DNA of 49,283 bases from Clostridiales bacterium. GTDB lineage: Bacteria > Bacillota > Clostridia > Oscillospirales > Oscillospiraceae. Location of the stretch: positions 1 to 49,283 of the forward strand of contig DYBL01000055.1 of assembly GCA_019418625.1 (NCBI GenBank), written 5' to 3'. Below are positions 24,129 to 32,017 of this stretch, piece after piece. Made by a program: the position numbers and the translations under genes. The notes below the pieces were generated by a model. That model was given only the letters and a program-made list of their open reading frames with translations, was not told the DNA's origin and ran no database searches. Position 1 is the stretch's first letter; every line of letters begins with the position of its first letter.

Positions 24129-25264
24129 ACTTCCTCCTCCCAGATCCGTTCCATCAGCCCCCGCAGAAAGTCCCGCTGGGCGTCGCTCATGGGCTGTCCG
24201 TTCTGCCCCTCATAAAAGATCTCCGTCAGCTCCAGAGGAGATTTCTGCGCTGTCTGCTCCGTGGGAGCGGCCAGGGCGCCGGCTCGGGAACGGGCGTTGT
24301 CATAGCTCAATTGCATCAAATTGGGATAGATGACCCGAAGCTTGCTGATGGCGTCCGGGATGTCTTCCTCGTCGGTCAGGGTGATATGCAGATAGTCTCC
24401 GGGGTAGGTGGTGCCCTCGTAGAAGCCCCGGTAGGTCAAAGACTCATAGGTGCCCCGCAGCTCCGCCATGTCCCGCAGGGGATGGAGGGGAATGGTGCGG
24501 ATGTCCACCTCTCCTTTTTGCCCCAGCTCCACCACGGTGACGGATTTTTCGTGTGCCGCCTCGGAAAAAGAGTACTTCAGCGGCGTACCGCAGTAGCGGA
24601 TATGGGGAGCGCCCGCGCTCTGGGGGTTATGGATGTGCCCCAGAGCCACATAGTCAAAGGAGGCGAACACGGCTGCGTCTACATTATCGCTCCCGCCCAC
24701 GGAAAGGTCTTCCGAGTCGCAGCGGGACGCGCCGGTGACGAACTGGTGGGTCACCAGCACGGTGCGCTTGTTGGTGGGGACGGCTGCGTGGGAGAGGACG
24801 GTGTGCAGGGCGTCGGTGTAAGAGTCGATGGGATCGTCCGGGAAAAAGCGGCGCACGTGGGCAGGCTTGAGGAAGGGGAGCAGGAAGATCTCCACGCTGC
24901 CCCAGCGGTCCTGCTGGGTGAATGAGACGATGCGGCCGTCGTAGACCGGCGCCACATGCACGCCGCTTTGGTCCATGAGGCGGCCGCCGAAGGCCAGCCG
25001 CTCCGGGGAGTCGTGGTTGCCGCTGATAAGATACACTTGCAGCTGCCGCCGGGAAAGCTCCACCAGGAACTCGTCCAGCAGCGCCACGGCTTCCGCCGGC
25101 GGCACGGATTTATCGTAGACGTCTCCGGCGATGAGTATCCCGTCCGGCGTCTCCCGGTCGATGATCTTCAAAATCTCCCGGAGGATATAGCGCTGATCGT
25201 CCAGCATGGAAAAGCCGTTGACCCGCTTGCCTAAATGCAGGTCGGAAAGATGAATGAGCTTCAT
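24125..25264 (-). CDS. sbcD: Exonuclease subunit SbcD
   Basis: A 379-residue Mre11-like metallophosphoesterase. Metal-binding motifs are LSDLHLGKRV (about 6-15), LIAGDVYDKS (about 44-53), LISGNHDSPERL (near 80-91) and ALGHIHNPQ. The C-terminal cap and DNA-contact domain follows. It is the nuclease partner of SbcC and the first gene of the sbcD-sbcC-exonuclease operon. AAAGGAG precedes the start, and a TTGCCT/TATAAT promoter lies upstream. Confidence 0.96.
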   Translation of the reverse strand: MKLIHLSDLHLGKRVNGFSMLDDQRYILREILKIIDRETPDGILIAGDVYDKSVPPAEAVALLDEFLVELSRRQLQVYLISGNHDSPERLAFGGRLMDQSGVHVAPVYDGRIVSFTQQDRWGSVEIFLLPFLKPAHVRRFFPDDPIDSYTDALHTVLSHAAVPTNKRTVLVTHQFVTGASRCDSEDLSVGGSDNVDAAVFASFDYVALGHIHNPQSAGAPHIRYCGTPLKYSFSEAAHEKSVTVVELGQKGEVDIRTIPLHPLRDMAELRGTYESLTYRGFYEGTTYPGDYLHITLTDEEDIPDAISKLRVIYPNLMQLSYDNARSRAGALAAPTEQTAQKSPLELTEIFYEGQNGQPMSDAQRDFLRGLMERIWEEEV

Positions 25265-25314
25265 GGATGTGCTCCTTTACAAATCGGCATTCAAAATCGG
25301 TCTGTATGGGTCTG

Positions 25315-25343
25315 ATTATAGCGGAACAGAGGAAAATAGGCAA
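25315..25343 (-). promoter_or_regulatory. Predicted sbcDC promoter
   Basis: Minus strand TTGCCT (25343-25338), 17-bp spacer, TATAAT (25320-25315). Confidence 0.7.
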
Positions 25344-25366
25344 TCACCCGGGAAAAGAAGCGGCGC

Positions 25367-25395
25367 TTGTCAGGAGCGCGGGGAGCGGATATAAT
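25367..25395 (+). promoter_or_regulatory. Predicted promoter of the SpoU-type methyltransferase gene
   Basis: TTGTCA (25367-25372), 17-bp spacer, TATAAT (25390-25395). It faces away from the sbcD promoter across about 24 bp. Confidence 0.75.
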
Positions 25396-25442
25396 GGAAA
25401 AAACATTTGTGCCCGGTCAGGTGCCGGGAGAGGGAGGCGGCC

Positions 25443-26270
25443 ATGGGCCATATCGTGGAGATCACAGATCTTTCTGCGCCGGAACTGGATGTATTTGCCC
25501 GGCTGACAGAGACGCAGCTGCGCAGCCGGATGGAGCCGGAAAAGGGGATCTTCATCGCCGAGAGCCCCAAGGTGATCGGACGGGCCCTGGACGCGGGCTA
25601 TACGCCCATTTCCCTTTTGATGGAGCGTAAGCACTTCACCGGCCAGGGGGCGGAGATCATTGCCCGGTGCCCTGATATTCCCGTCTATACGGCGGATGAG
25701 GCGCTGCTCGCCGGACTGACCGGCTACCCTCTGACCCGGGGCGTGCTGTGCGCCATGCGGCGAAAGCCCCTGCCGCCGCTGGAGGAACTGTGTGCCGTAT
25801 CACACCGCCTTGCCGTGCTGGAGGGCATCGTGGATGCTACCAACGTGGGGGCCATTTTCCGCTCTGCGGCGGCGCTGGGGGTGGACGGCGTGCTGGTGAC
25901 GCCCACCTGCGGCGATCCCCTCTATCGGCGGGCGGTGCGGGTGAGCATGGGCACGGTATTTCAGATCCCCTGGACCCGGATCGGATCTGCGCCGTCCCAG
26001 TGGCCCGGGTGGGGCATGGAGCAGCTGCGGGCGCTGGGCTTCCGTACCGCCGCCATGGCGCTGCGGGACGACTCGCTCAGCGTGGAAGATCCCCGGCTGT
26101 GCGCCGAGGAGCGGCTTGCCATCGTGCTGGGCACGGAGGGAGACGGCCTGGCGGCGGAGACCATCGCCCGGTGCGACTATACGGTGCGCATCCCCATGGC
26201 CCACGGCGTGGACTCTTTGAATGTGGCGGCGGCCAGCGCGGTGGCGTTCTGGCAGCTGCGGCGGCGGTGA
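25443..26270 (+). CDS. TrmH/SpoU family RNA 2'-O-methyltransferase
   Basis: A 275-residue SPOUT methyltransferase. The N-terminal part (about 1-100) is the substrate-binding extension. Motif 1 is DATNVGAIFRSAAALG, motif 2 is IVLGTEGDGL and motif 3 is RIPMAHGVDSLNVAAASA, which together form the knotted AdoMet site. It probably methylates a ribose in rRNA or tRNA; the exact site cannot be read. The ATG at 25443 follows GGGAGG, and an upstream in-frame Met is rejected. It is followed after 12 bp by the DUF5655 gene. Confidence 0.92.
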   Translation: MGHIVEITDLSAPELDVFARLTETQLRSRMEPEKGIFIAESPKVIGRALDAGYTPISLLMERKHFTGQGAEIIARCPDIPVYTADEALLAGLTGYPLTRGVLCAMRRKPLPPLEELCAVSHRLAVLEGIVDATNVGAIFRSAAALGVDGVLVTPTCGDPLYRRAVRVSMGTVFQIPWTRIGSAPSQWPGWGMEQLRALGFRTAAMALRDDSLSVEDPRLCAEERLAIVLGTEGDGLAAETIARCDYTVRIPMAHGVDSLNVAAASAVAFWQLRRR

Positions 26271-26282
26271 AAGGAGGGGCAT

Positions 26283-26678
26283 ATGGAGCATTCGGAATAC
26301 TATGAGGCGGACGTGCTGGCCTACTTTTCAGGAAAGCCGGAGGAGCTTGCCCTGTACGAGGCGGTGTATGCGCAGTTGTGCCGGGCATTTCCGGACGCCT
26401 CCGTCAAGGTGCAGAAAAGCCAGATCAGTTTTTATAACCGCCACCTGTTCGCGGCGGTATCGCTGCCGGTGCGGCGGAAGAAGGACTGGCCGAAAACGTG
26501 CATCCTGGTGACCTTTGGCCTGTTCCGCCGGCTGGACGATCCCCGGATCGCCGTGGCGGTGGAGCCCTATCCTGATCACTGGACCCATCATGTGGTGCTC
26601 TCCGACTCCGCCCAGGCGGACAGTCAGCTGATGGCATGGCTGGAGGAGGCGTATACCTGCGCCATGTCCAAACGGTAA
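26283..26678 (+). CDS. DUF5655-like protein
   Basis: A 131-residue protein with the DUF5655 pattern: YFSGKPEELALYEAVY at the N-terminus, VKVQKSQISFYNRHLFAAVSLPV in the centre and HWTHHVVLSDSAQADSQLMAWLEEAY at the C-terminus. Family members are small and often occur alone or next to DUF4287; the activity is unknown. AAAGGAGG precedes the start, 12 bp after the methyltransferase stop, so the two genes share a transcript. Confidence 0.82.
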   Translation: MEHSEYYEADVLAYFSGKPEELALYEAVYAQLCRAFPDASVKVQKSQISFYNRHLFAAVSLPVRRKKDWPKTCILVTFGLFRRLDDPRIAVAVEPYPDHWTHHVVLSDSAQADSQLMAWLEEAYTCAMSKR

Positions 26679-26680
26679 AG

Positions 26681-26713
26681 AAAAAGCACGGCTCTTATAG
26701 AGCCGTGCTTTTT
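26681..26713. terminator. Bidirectional terminator
   Basis: A 15-bp stem (26681-26695 with 26699-26713) with a 3-nt loop and T or A runs on both ends, between two convergent genes. Confidence 0.92.
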
Positions 26714-26719
26714 TAGATA

Positions 26720-27862
26720 TCAGGGGCAGAGCAGTGCGGCAACGGTGCGGCGGTAGATCTCCGCGCAGTTTTTCACCTGCCAGGGATGGCCGTACTCGTT
26801 GTCGGCATGCATGCCGCCGCCGGAGGGGCCGAAGGTGACCGTGGGGATGCCCAGGGAAACGGCCAGAATATTGGAGTCGCACACGGAGGGGTCGTAGGCA
26901 ACAGGCAGGTCCTTGCCGGTGACCTCCCGGAACTTTTCCTGCAGCGTAGTCACCAGCGGGTGGGACTTGTCCAGGGCGAAGGACTGCATATAGGGGGAAG
27001 AGCGGGGCTTGAGACGCACGTCCACCTTATTTTCCAGGCCCAGGGAAGCGGCGGCCTCCATGATCTGGGCGATGCAGGTCTGGTCGTCCTCGCCGGGCAC
27101 CACGTACCGGTCCACAAACAGATAGCAGCTGTCCGGCACCACCAGCGTGCCCGCATTGCCGCCTTCCATGTACCGCACGCACCAGGTGCCGTGCTTGAGA
27201 TCCGGGTGAGTCAGGGTAGGCAGGGCTTCGATGGCCGCCGCCAGCTTGCCGCCGGTGATGAGGGCGTTTTCGCCCACTGCCGGATAGTGACTTGCGTGGG
27301 CAGCCACGCCGTGGACGGTGACCTCAAAGCTGTACCGGCCCCGGAAGCCGATGGCCACATTGTCATAGCGGCACTCGCCCATGATGGCATAGTCCGCGGC
27401 CAGGCCCTCTTTTACCAGCTGATAGGTGCCCTTGCTGAGTCCCTCCTCGTCGGAGACGAAGCAGGTCAGGATCTTGCCGCAGATCTCATCCGTGTGGGCG
27501 GTGTAATATTCCAGCGTTTCCAGAATGGCTGCCAGGCCGCCCTTCATGTCCATGGCGCCCCGGCCGTAGACCCGGTCGCCTACCTCCGTAGGGGTGAAGG
27601 GATCGGTATCCCAGCCGTCGGTCACATCCACGGTGTCGATGTGGCCGATGAGCATAAGGGTCTTGCCGGGACGGCCGCTGTCCAGCTCCGTCCAGAGGGA
27701 GGGGCGCTGCTTCGCCTCGGCATCCTCGGGAAAGTAGCTAAAGTGAGGCGTAAGGCCCATGCCTTTGAGCGCAGCGGCGATATAGTCCGCCATGGGCGCC
27801 TCGTGTCCGTTGACGGAGTTGATGCGGATCATGTCATACCAGCGTTGGATGATGGGTTCCAT
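26720..27862 (-). CDS. M20 family metallohydrolase (ArgE/DapE/CPG2-like)
   Basis: A 380-residue M20 enzyme. Likely zinc ligands are His74 in LMLIGHIDTVDV, Asp105 in YGRGAMDMKGG, Glu140 in VSDEEGLSKG with Glu139 as general base, and a C-terminal His in GGGMHADNEYG. The lid domain lies at about 175-290 (FEVTVHGVAAHASHYPAVGENA). The family covers deacylases such as ArgE and DapE and many peptidases, so the substrate is open. It lies 12 bp after an NhaC-type antiporter gene, and the pair should be cotranscribed. Confidence 0.9.
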   Translation of the reverse strand: MEPIIQRWYDMIRINSVNGHEAPMADYIAAALKGMGLTPHFSYFPEDAEAKQRPSLWTELDSGRPGKTLMLIGHIDTVDVTDGWDTDPFTPTEVGDRVYGRGAMDMKGGLAAILETLEYYTAHTDEICGKILTCFVSDEEGLSKGTYQLVKEGLAADYAIMGECRYDNVAIGFRGRYSFEVTVHGVAAHASHYPAVGENALITGGKLAAAIEALPTLTHPDLKHGTWCVRYMEGGNAGTLVVPDSCYLFVDRYVVPGEDDQTCIAQIMEAAASLGLENKVDVRLKPRSSPYMQSFALDKSHPLVTTLQEKFREVTGKDLPVAYDPSVCDSNILAVSLGIPTVTFGPSGGGMHADNEYGHPWQVKNCAEIYRRTVAALLCP

Positions 27863-27874
27863 AGGGCGCCTCCC

Positions 27875-29275
27875 TTATCGGTTTTCGGCCTTCCGGCCGG
27901 AGAGCTTCGCCATCCCGATGCCGGTGACGGCATAGATGATGGAAAAGACGATGGACAGCCACAGCATGGGGGCGAAGGGCAAGAACGCCATGTTGCTCAC
28001 ACCCAGGGTAGTGGCGGTATAGGAGCCGGTGGTGGACCAGGGCACCAGAGGCGCAAAGCCGGTGCCGGTATCCAGCATGATGCGCATGAGGTTCTTTTTC
28101 TCCAGGCCATATTCAGGGAACAGGTCCTTCACCATGCCGCCCACCACCGGATAGCTCACATAGTAGGCGCCGGTGATGGTGAAAAAGAGGGTGTGGAGGA
28201 TCAGCACGCCCAGCGCCATGGCACGGGAGGTCTTGGCGATCTTCTTCACGAAATCCAGCAGCACGTCCACCACGCCCGCAGTACGCAGCGGTGCGCCGAA
28301 GATGCCGGCGGCCATGAGAAGGCCGATGGTGCTGAGCATGCTGGTAAAGCCGCCCCGGTTGAGCATGGAGTCCACCACTTCGGAGCCGGACTGACCGGCG
28401 TAGCCGTCATACATGACGCTCATGACTTCCGTGAGCGTGGCCCCCTGGAACACCATGGCCAGCACGCCGCCGGCGGCAATGCCCGCGACGAACGTGGGCA
28501 GTGTGGGCTTTTTCATGACGATCAGCACGATGACCACCAGCACCGGCAGCAGCAGCGCGGGATTGAGCGAGAACGTGGAAGAAACGGTGGTCAAAATATC
28601 GTCGTAGACCTCACCGCCCACGGTGCCGTCACCGAAGCGCAGACCGTAGATGAGGAAGAACACAAGGGAGAGGAGATAGGCCGGGCCGGTGGAGATGAGG
28701 GCGTGCTTGATGCCCTCCATCAGCGGGACCTCGGAAACGGTGGCGGTAATAACAGGAGAGTCTGACAAGGGAGAAACCTTGTCACCAAAGAAGGCGCCGA
28801 CGCACACGGCACCTGCCGCGGCGGGCAGGGGAACGCCCAGTCCCTGGGCTACACCCATGCAGGCGATGCCAACCGTGGCCAGAGTGCCCCAGGAGGTACC
28901 GGCCATGACGGACATGAGCGTGCACAGCACGCAGACGATGGGCAGGAACAGTCCCGGCGTCAGGATCTTCATACCGTAGTAGATCATGACGGGGACCGTG
29001 CCGGAGAGCATCCAGGTGCCCACCAGCACGCCGACGGACAGCAGGATCAAAATGGCTACGATCATGGAGGTGATGGTATCCCGGATACCGTTTTGCAGCT
29101 CGCCGTAGGAAATGCCGAAGCACCATGCCATCAGGCACATGATGACGCCGTCCACTGCAAGAACGATCCGGTTGTTCAGCTTCATGACCATCAGTCCCAC
29201 GATGATGATGGCGATGCCCACCACCAGCATGGCCAAGGCCTGCCAGGGCTTTACGATCTTTCTTTCTGTTTGCAT
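27875..29275 (-). CDS. NhaC family Na+/H+ antiporter
   Basis: A 466-residue protein with about 11-12 membrane helices. NhaC-type features include CVGAFFGDKVSPLSDSPVITATVSEV and APLVPWSTTGSYTATTLGVS. The start at 29275 follows GGAGGCCCAT; an upstream Met lies in the promoter region. It should exchange sodium for protons, although some NhaC proteins exchange organic acids such as malate and lactate. It is transcribed ahead of an M20 hydrolase, as in several Clostridia, which hints that it may export or import a product of that enzyme. Confidence 0.93.
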   Translation of the reverse strand: MQTERKIVKPWQALAMLVVGIAIIIVGLMVMKLNNRIVLAVDGVIMCLMAWCFGISYGELQNGIRDTITSMIVAILILLSVGVLVGTWMLSGTVPVMIYYGMKILTPGLFLPIVCVLCTLMSVMAGTSWGTLATVGIACMGVAQGLGVPLPAAAGAVCVGAFFGDKVSPLSDSPVITATVSEVPLMEGIKHALISTGPAYLLSLVFFLIYGLRFGDGTVGGEVYDDILTTVSSTFSLNPALLLPVLVVIVLIVMKKPTLPTFVAGIAAGGVLAMVFQGATLTEVMSVMYDGYAGQSGSEVVDSMLNRGGFTSMLSTIGLLMAAGIFGAPLRTAGVVDVLLDFVKKIAKTSRAMALGVLILHTLFFTITGAYYVSYPVVGGMVKDLFPEYGLEKKNLMRIMLDTGTGFAPLVPWSTTGSYTATTLGVSNMAFLPFAPMLWLSIVFSIIYAVTGIGMAKLSGRKAENR

Positions 29276-29333
29276 ATGGGCCTCCTGAAACAACACACAA
29301 AATTTTACAGGATACTGCATAAAATTAACATAC

Positions 29334-29362
29334 ACTATACAATATAATGAATATAAATTCAA
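29334..29362 (-). promoter_or_regulatory. Predicted NhaC operon promoter
   Basis: Minus strand TTGAAT (29362-29357), 17-bp spacer, TATAGT (29339-29334) in an AT-rich stretch. Confidence 0.7.
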
Positions 29363-29417
29363 TAGTCAGCTTGTATAAATTTTGCGTGGAGAAGGGGGCA
29401 AAAACGGACGCAGCACG

Positions 29418-29448
29418 AAAAAAACGCCGGCTGCCTCAGGCAGCCGGC
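29418..29448 (-). terminator. Terminator of the purine permease gene
   Basis: A perfect 10-bp stem (29426-29435 with 29439-29448) with a 3-nt loop; on the minus strand it is followed by CGTTTTTTT. It lies 32 bp after the permease stop codon. Confidence 0.9.
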
Positions 29449-29479
29449 GGCAAAAGTATATATTTGCGGGGGAAAGACC

Positions 29480-30850
29480 TTACAGGAGTACGTATTTCAA
29501 GACGAACAGCACTGCCAGAATATACATAACGGGGCTGATGGTCTTGCGGCGCTCGGCACCGCCGAAGAGGTTGATGACCACGTAGGAGATGACGCCCATG
29601 GCGATGCCCTCGGAGATGGAGTACATGAAGGGCATGGCGATCATGGCGATGTAGGCGGGGATGGCGTCGAACAGGTTGTCGAAGTCCACCTTCAGGATGG
29701 AGCTGACCATCAGGAAGCCCACGATGATGAGCGCGGGAGCCGTGGCAAAGGAGGGAATGGCCAGGAAGATGGGGGAGAGGAACAGAGAAAGACCGAACAG
29801 CGCGGCGGAGACCAGGCCCGTCAGGCCGGTGCGGCCGCCCTCGGCCACGCCGGAAGCGCTTTCCACGAAGGTGGTGATGGTGGAGGTACCCAGAGCGGCG
29901 CCGGTGGAGGTACCAACGGCGTCCGCCAACAGCGCGCCGCGGATTCTGGGCAGGCGACCCTGCTCGTCCAGCATGTCTGCCTTGGAGGCCACGCCGATCA
30001 GCGTGCCCAGGGTATCAAACATATCCACGAACAAGAATGCAAAGATCACCACGAAGAAGTCCAGGGAGAACACGGCGGAAAAGTCCATCTGTCCCAGAGT
30101 GGGCATCACGCTGGGAATGGAGATACCGGAGGAGAAGTCCGGCATCACGCTGTAAAAGCCCATTTCCGCGTTGGGGATGTACAGGCCGGTCAGCTCGCAG
30201 GCAATGCCCAGCAGCCAGGTGATGAGGATGCCCCAGAGGATGCCGCCCTTGACCTTCTTCACCATCAAAATCGCGGTGATCAGCACACCGATGATGGCCA
30301 GCAGAACGGTGATGCCCTCGGTGCGGAAGGTCTCGGCGTTGCTGCTGAAGCTGTATACGGTCACCAGGGTGGAGGAGTCCACCACCAGCTTGCAGTTTTG
30401 CAGGCCGATAAAGGCGATGAACAATCCGATGCCGGCGGAGACAGCCCGCTTGAGCGGCATGGGGATGGAGTTGAAGATGGCTTCCCGCACATTGGTCAGG
30501 GAGAGCGCAATGAAGATGAGGCCCTCCACGAATACGGCGGCCAGTGCCATCTGCCAGGAGTATCCCATGCCGCCTACCACGGTATAGGCGAAATAGGCGT
30601 TCAGTCCCATGCCGGCGGAAAGGACGAAGGGATAGTTGGACAGCAGAGCCATCAGGACGGTTGCGATCAGGGAGGCAAGACAGGTGGCTGTAAATACGGC
30701 GCCCTTGTCCATGCCCGAGGCGCTGAGGATGTCCGGGTTGACGGCCAGAATGTAGGCCATGGTCATGAACGTGGTGATACCCGCCATGACCTCAGTTTTG
30801 ACGTCTGTTTTGTTCTCGCTTAGGTGAAAAACGCGATCCAGTGTACCCAT
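29480..30850 (-). CDS. NCS2 family purine permease (AzgA/PbuG-like)
   Basis: A 456-residue permease of the AzgA branch of NCS2, which moves adenine, guanine or hypoxanthine. It has the N-terminal EVMAGITTFMTMAYILAVNP, SAGMGLNAYFAYTVV, and GTSTITTFVESASGVAEGGRTGL, which are diagnostic. AGAGAGGG precedes the start. A variant purine riboswitch with a terminator sits in its leader (30914-31025), which fits purine uptake shut down by a purine ligand. It is single-gene, with its own consensus promoter and terminator. Confidence 0.93.
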   Translation of the reverse strand: MGTLDRVFHLSENKTDVKTEVMAGITTFMTMAYILAVNPDILSASGMDKGAVFTATCLASLIATVLMALLSNYPFVLSAGMGLNAYFAYTVVGGMGYSWQMALAAVFVEGLIFIALSLTNVREAIFNSIPMPLKRAVSAGIGLFIAFIGLQNCKLVVDSSTLVTVYSFSSNAETFRTEGITVLLAIIGVLITAILMVKKVKGGILWGILITWLLGIACELTGLYIPNAEMGFYSVMPDFSSGISIPSVMPTLGQMDFSAVFSLDFFVVIFAFLFVDMFDTLGTLIGVASKADMLDEQGRLPRIRGALLADAVGTSTGAALGTSTITTFVESASGVAEGGRTGLTGLVSAALFGLSLFLSPIFLAIPSFATAPALIIVGFLMVSSILKVDFDNLFDAIPAYIAMIAMPFMYSISEGIAMGVISYVVINLFGGAERRKTISPVMYILAVLFVLKYVLL

Positions 30851-30913
30851 AGCTAAAACCCTCTCTTTCTGTTTCCCATATTTTTACGGCCAGCCGGCCC
30901 AGCCGCAGTGAAC

Positions 30914-30963
30914 AAAAAGACTGCCGGATGAAACGCTGCAAACTACCCCGGGAAGGGGCAGTC
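30914..30963 (-). terminator. Riboswitch-associated terminator of the purine permease leader
   Basis: On the minus strand a 7-bp outer stem (30963-30957 with 30925-30919, GACTGCC/GGCAGTC) encloses the inner leader and is followed by UUUUU (30918-30914). It starts immediately after the 3' P1 strand of the aptamer, so folding of P1 and the terminator can be coupled. Confidence 0.75.
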
Positions 30964-31025
30964 CTTATAGCGCAGCTGTTCCGGCAGCTGGTAGAGACGC
31001 CCATCCAATCATGGGCCTATATAAG
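30964..31025 (-). ncRNA. Purine riboswitch family aptamer, variant
   Basis: The minus strand folds as the guanine/adenine aptamer: P1 (31025-31020 with 30969-30964), P2 (31016-31011 with 31004-30999), J2/3 GTCTCTACC (30998-30990) close to the family GTTTCTACC, and P3 (30989-30985 with 30978-30974). Loop L2 GATTGG and loop L3 CCGGAA keep the GG/CC kissing residues but are each one base shorter than the usual loops. The positions matching U22, U47, U51 and C74 are kept, but J1/2 (TAG) and J3/1 (CGC in place of AC) differ. Ligand is probably guanine, hypoxanthine or xanthine, not assignable by eye. Confidence 0.75.
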
Positions 31026-31051
31026 TCCGTCATATGTGATTGTCTGTTTTT

Positions 31052-31080
31052 AGTATAAAGACACCGGGGCGGATTGTCAA
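31052..31080 (-). promoter_or_regulatory. Promoter of the purine permease transcript
   Basis: Minus strand consensus TTGACA (31080-31075), 17-bp spacer, TATACT (31057-31052), about 20 bases before the aptamer. Confidence 0.9.
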
Positions 31081-31112
31081 TCCTGTTTTTGGTGATGGCT
31101 GGTATAACGAGG

Positions 31113-31940
31113 TCAGATGCCCAGGATCGTGCGGATCCCGTAGGCCACACCGTCGTGCCGGTGATCCAGAGTGATGTGGCGGGCTGCGGCAAGGCAGAGG
31201 GGGGAGGCGTTGGCCATGGCGATGCCCTCTCCCACATAAGAGAGCATGTCGGCGTCGTTGTCCCCGTCGCCGAAAGCGGCCAACTGCTCCGGGGAGAGGC
31301 CCAGCCGGTCAGCAACGAACTGCACGCCTGCATGCTTCCCGCACAGATGGTTGGAGAGTTCCAGCAAATAGCGCATGGATGTTGTAATGTAAAGCTCATC
31401 CACCTCACACAGGATCTCCTCCCGCAGCCGCTGCCGCAGGTCCTGGTCATCGGTGACCAGATCCAGACTGTCCAGTTTGCCCCGGTTGGTCTGGATAAAA
31501 GAGATGATATCCTCCACGGCCTGACGGGTCCGGCGCACATAGTCTGCGGCGCGGCCGCAGGCACCGAAGCGCTCCGGCGTGCGCACATAGTCCGCCTGGG
31601 CATAGCCGCGGCCGTCTATGAACACCTCGTAGGCCAGAGGCAGTCCGGCGGTGCGGGAGAGCACCTCTTCCACGGAGACAGGCGTAAGCGTACAGCGGTG
31701 GAGGCAATGACCGGTGGGCAGATGATAGACGGCGGCGCCGTTGGAGGTGATGGCGTATTCGATGCCTTGGACGGACAATACATCTTCCGGCAGGGCTGCA
31801 TAGGGGCGCCCGCTGGCGATCACGATGTGGATGCCTTGGGAGATGGCATGCTCCAGAGCGGCCCGGTTTGCCGGAGAGAGCCTGCCGTCCCCGTCCAGGG
31901 TGGTCTGGTCCAGATCCAGCGCAATACACCGAATTTTCAT
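31113..31940 (-). CDS. Cof-type HAD-IIB family phosphatase
   Basis: A 275-residue HAD hydrolase. Motif I is ALDLDQTTLD (nucleophile Asp8 and Asp10; the usual Gly after DLD is Gln), motif II IVIASGRPY (Ser), motif III has a Lys in the cap-end region, and motif IV is FGDGDNDADML. The alpha/beta cap (about 85-190) marks the IIB subclass, which hydrolyses sugar phosphates or nucleotide-type phosphates in the cytoplasm. The substrate is unknown. It is divergent from the M18 peptidase gene. Confidence 0.92.
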   Translation of the reverse strand: MKIRCIALDLDQTTLDGDGRLSPANRAALEHAISQGIHIVIASGRPYAALPEDVLSVQGIEYAITSNGAAVYHLPTGHCLHRCTLTPVSVEEVLSRTAGLPLAYEVFIDGRGYAQADYVRTPERFGACGRAADYVRRTRQAVEDIISFIQTNRGKLDSLDLVTDDQDLRQRLREEILCEVDELYITTSMRYLLELSNHLCGKHAGVQFVADRLGLSPEQLAAFGDGDNDADMLSYVGEGIAMANASPLCLAAARHITLDHRHDGVAYGIRTILGI

Positions 31941-31955
31941 AACATCGCCTCCTCG

Positions 31956-31985
31956 TTGTCATTTTAGCATGAGAGGTGGTATAAT
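31956..31985 (+). promoter_or_regulatory. Predicted M18 peptidase promoter
   Basis: TTGTCA (31956-31961), 18-bp spacer, TATAAT (31980-31985), about 30 bp before the start codon. Confidence 0.7.
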
Positions 31986-32017
31986 ACCACCATCATTTTA
32001 AACCGGAGGTACCTTTT

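Noticed and set aside
26786..28765. 659-residue plus-strand ORF opposite the M20 and NhaC genes
   Set aside because: It spans two recognised genes on the other strand and shows the usual His/Gly/Asp-rich antisense composition.
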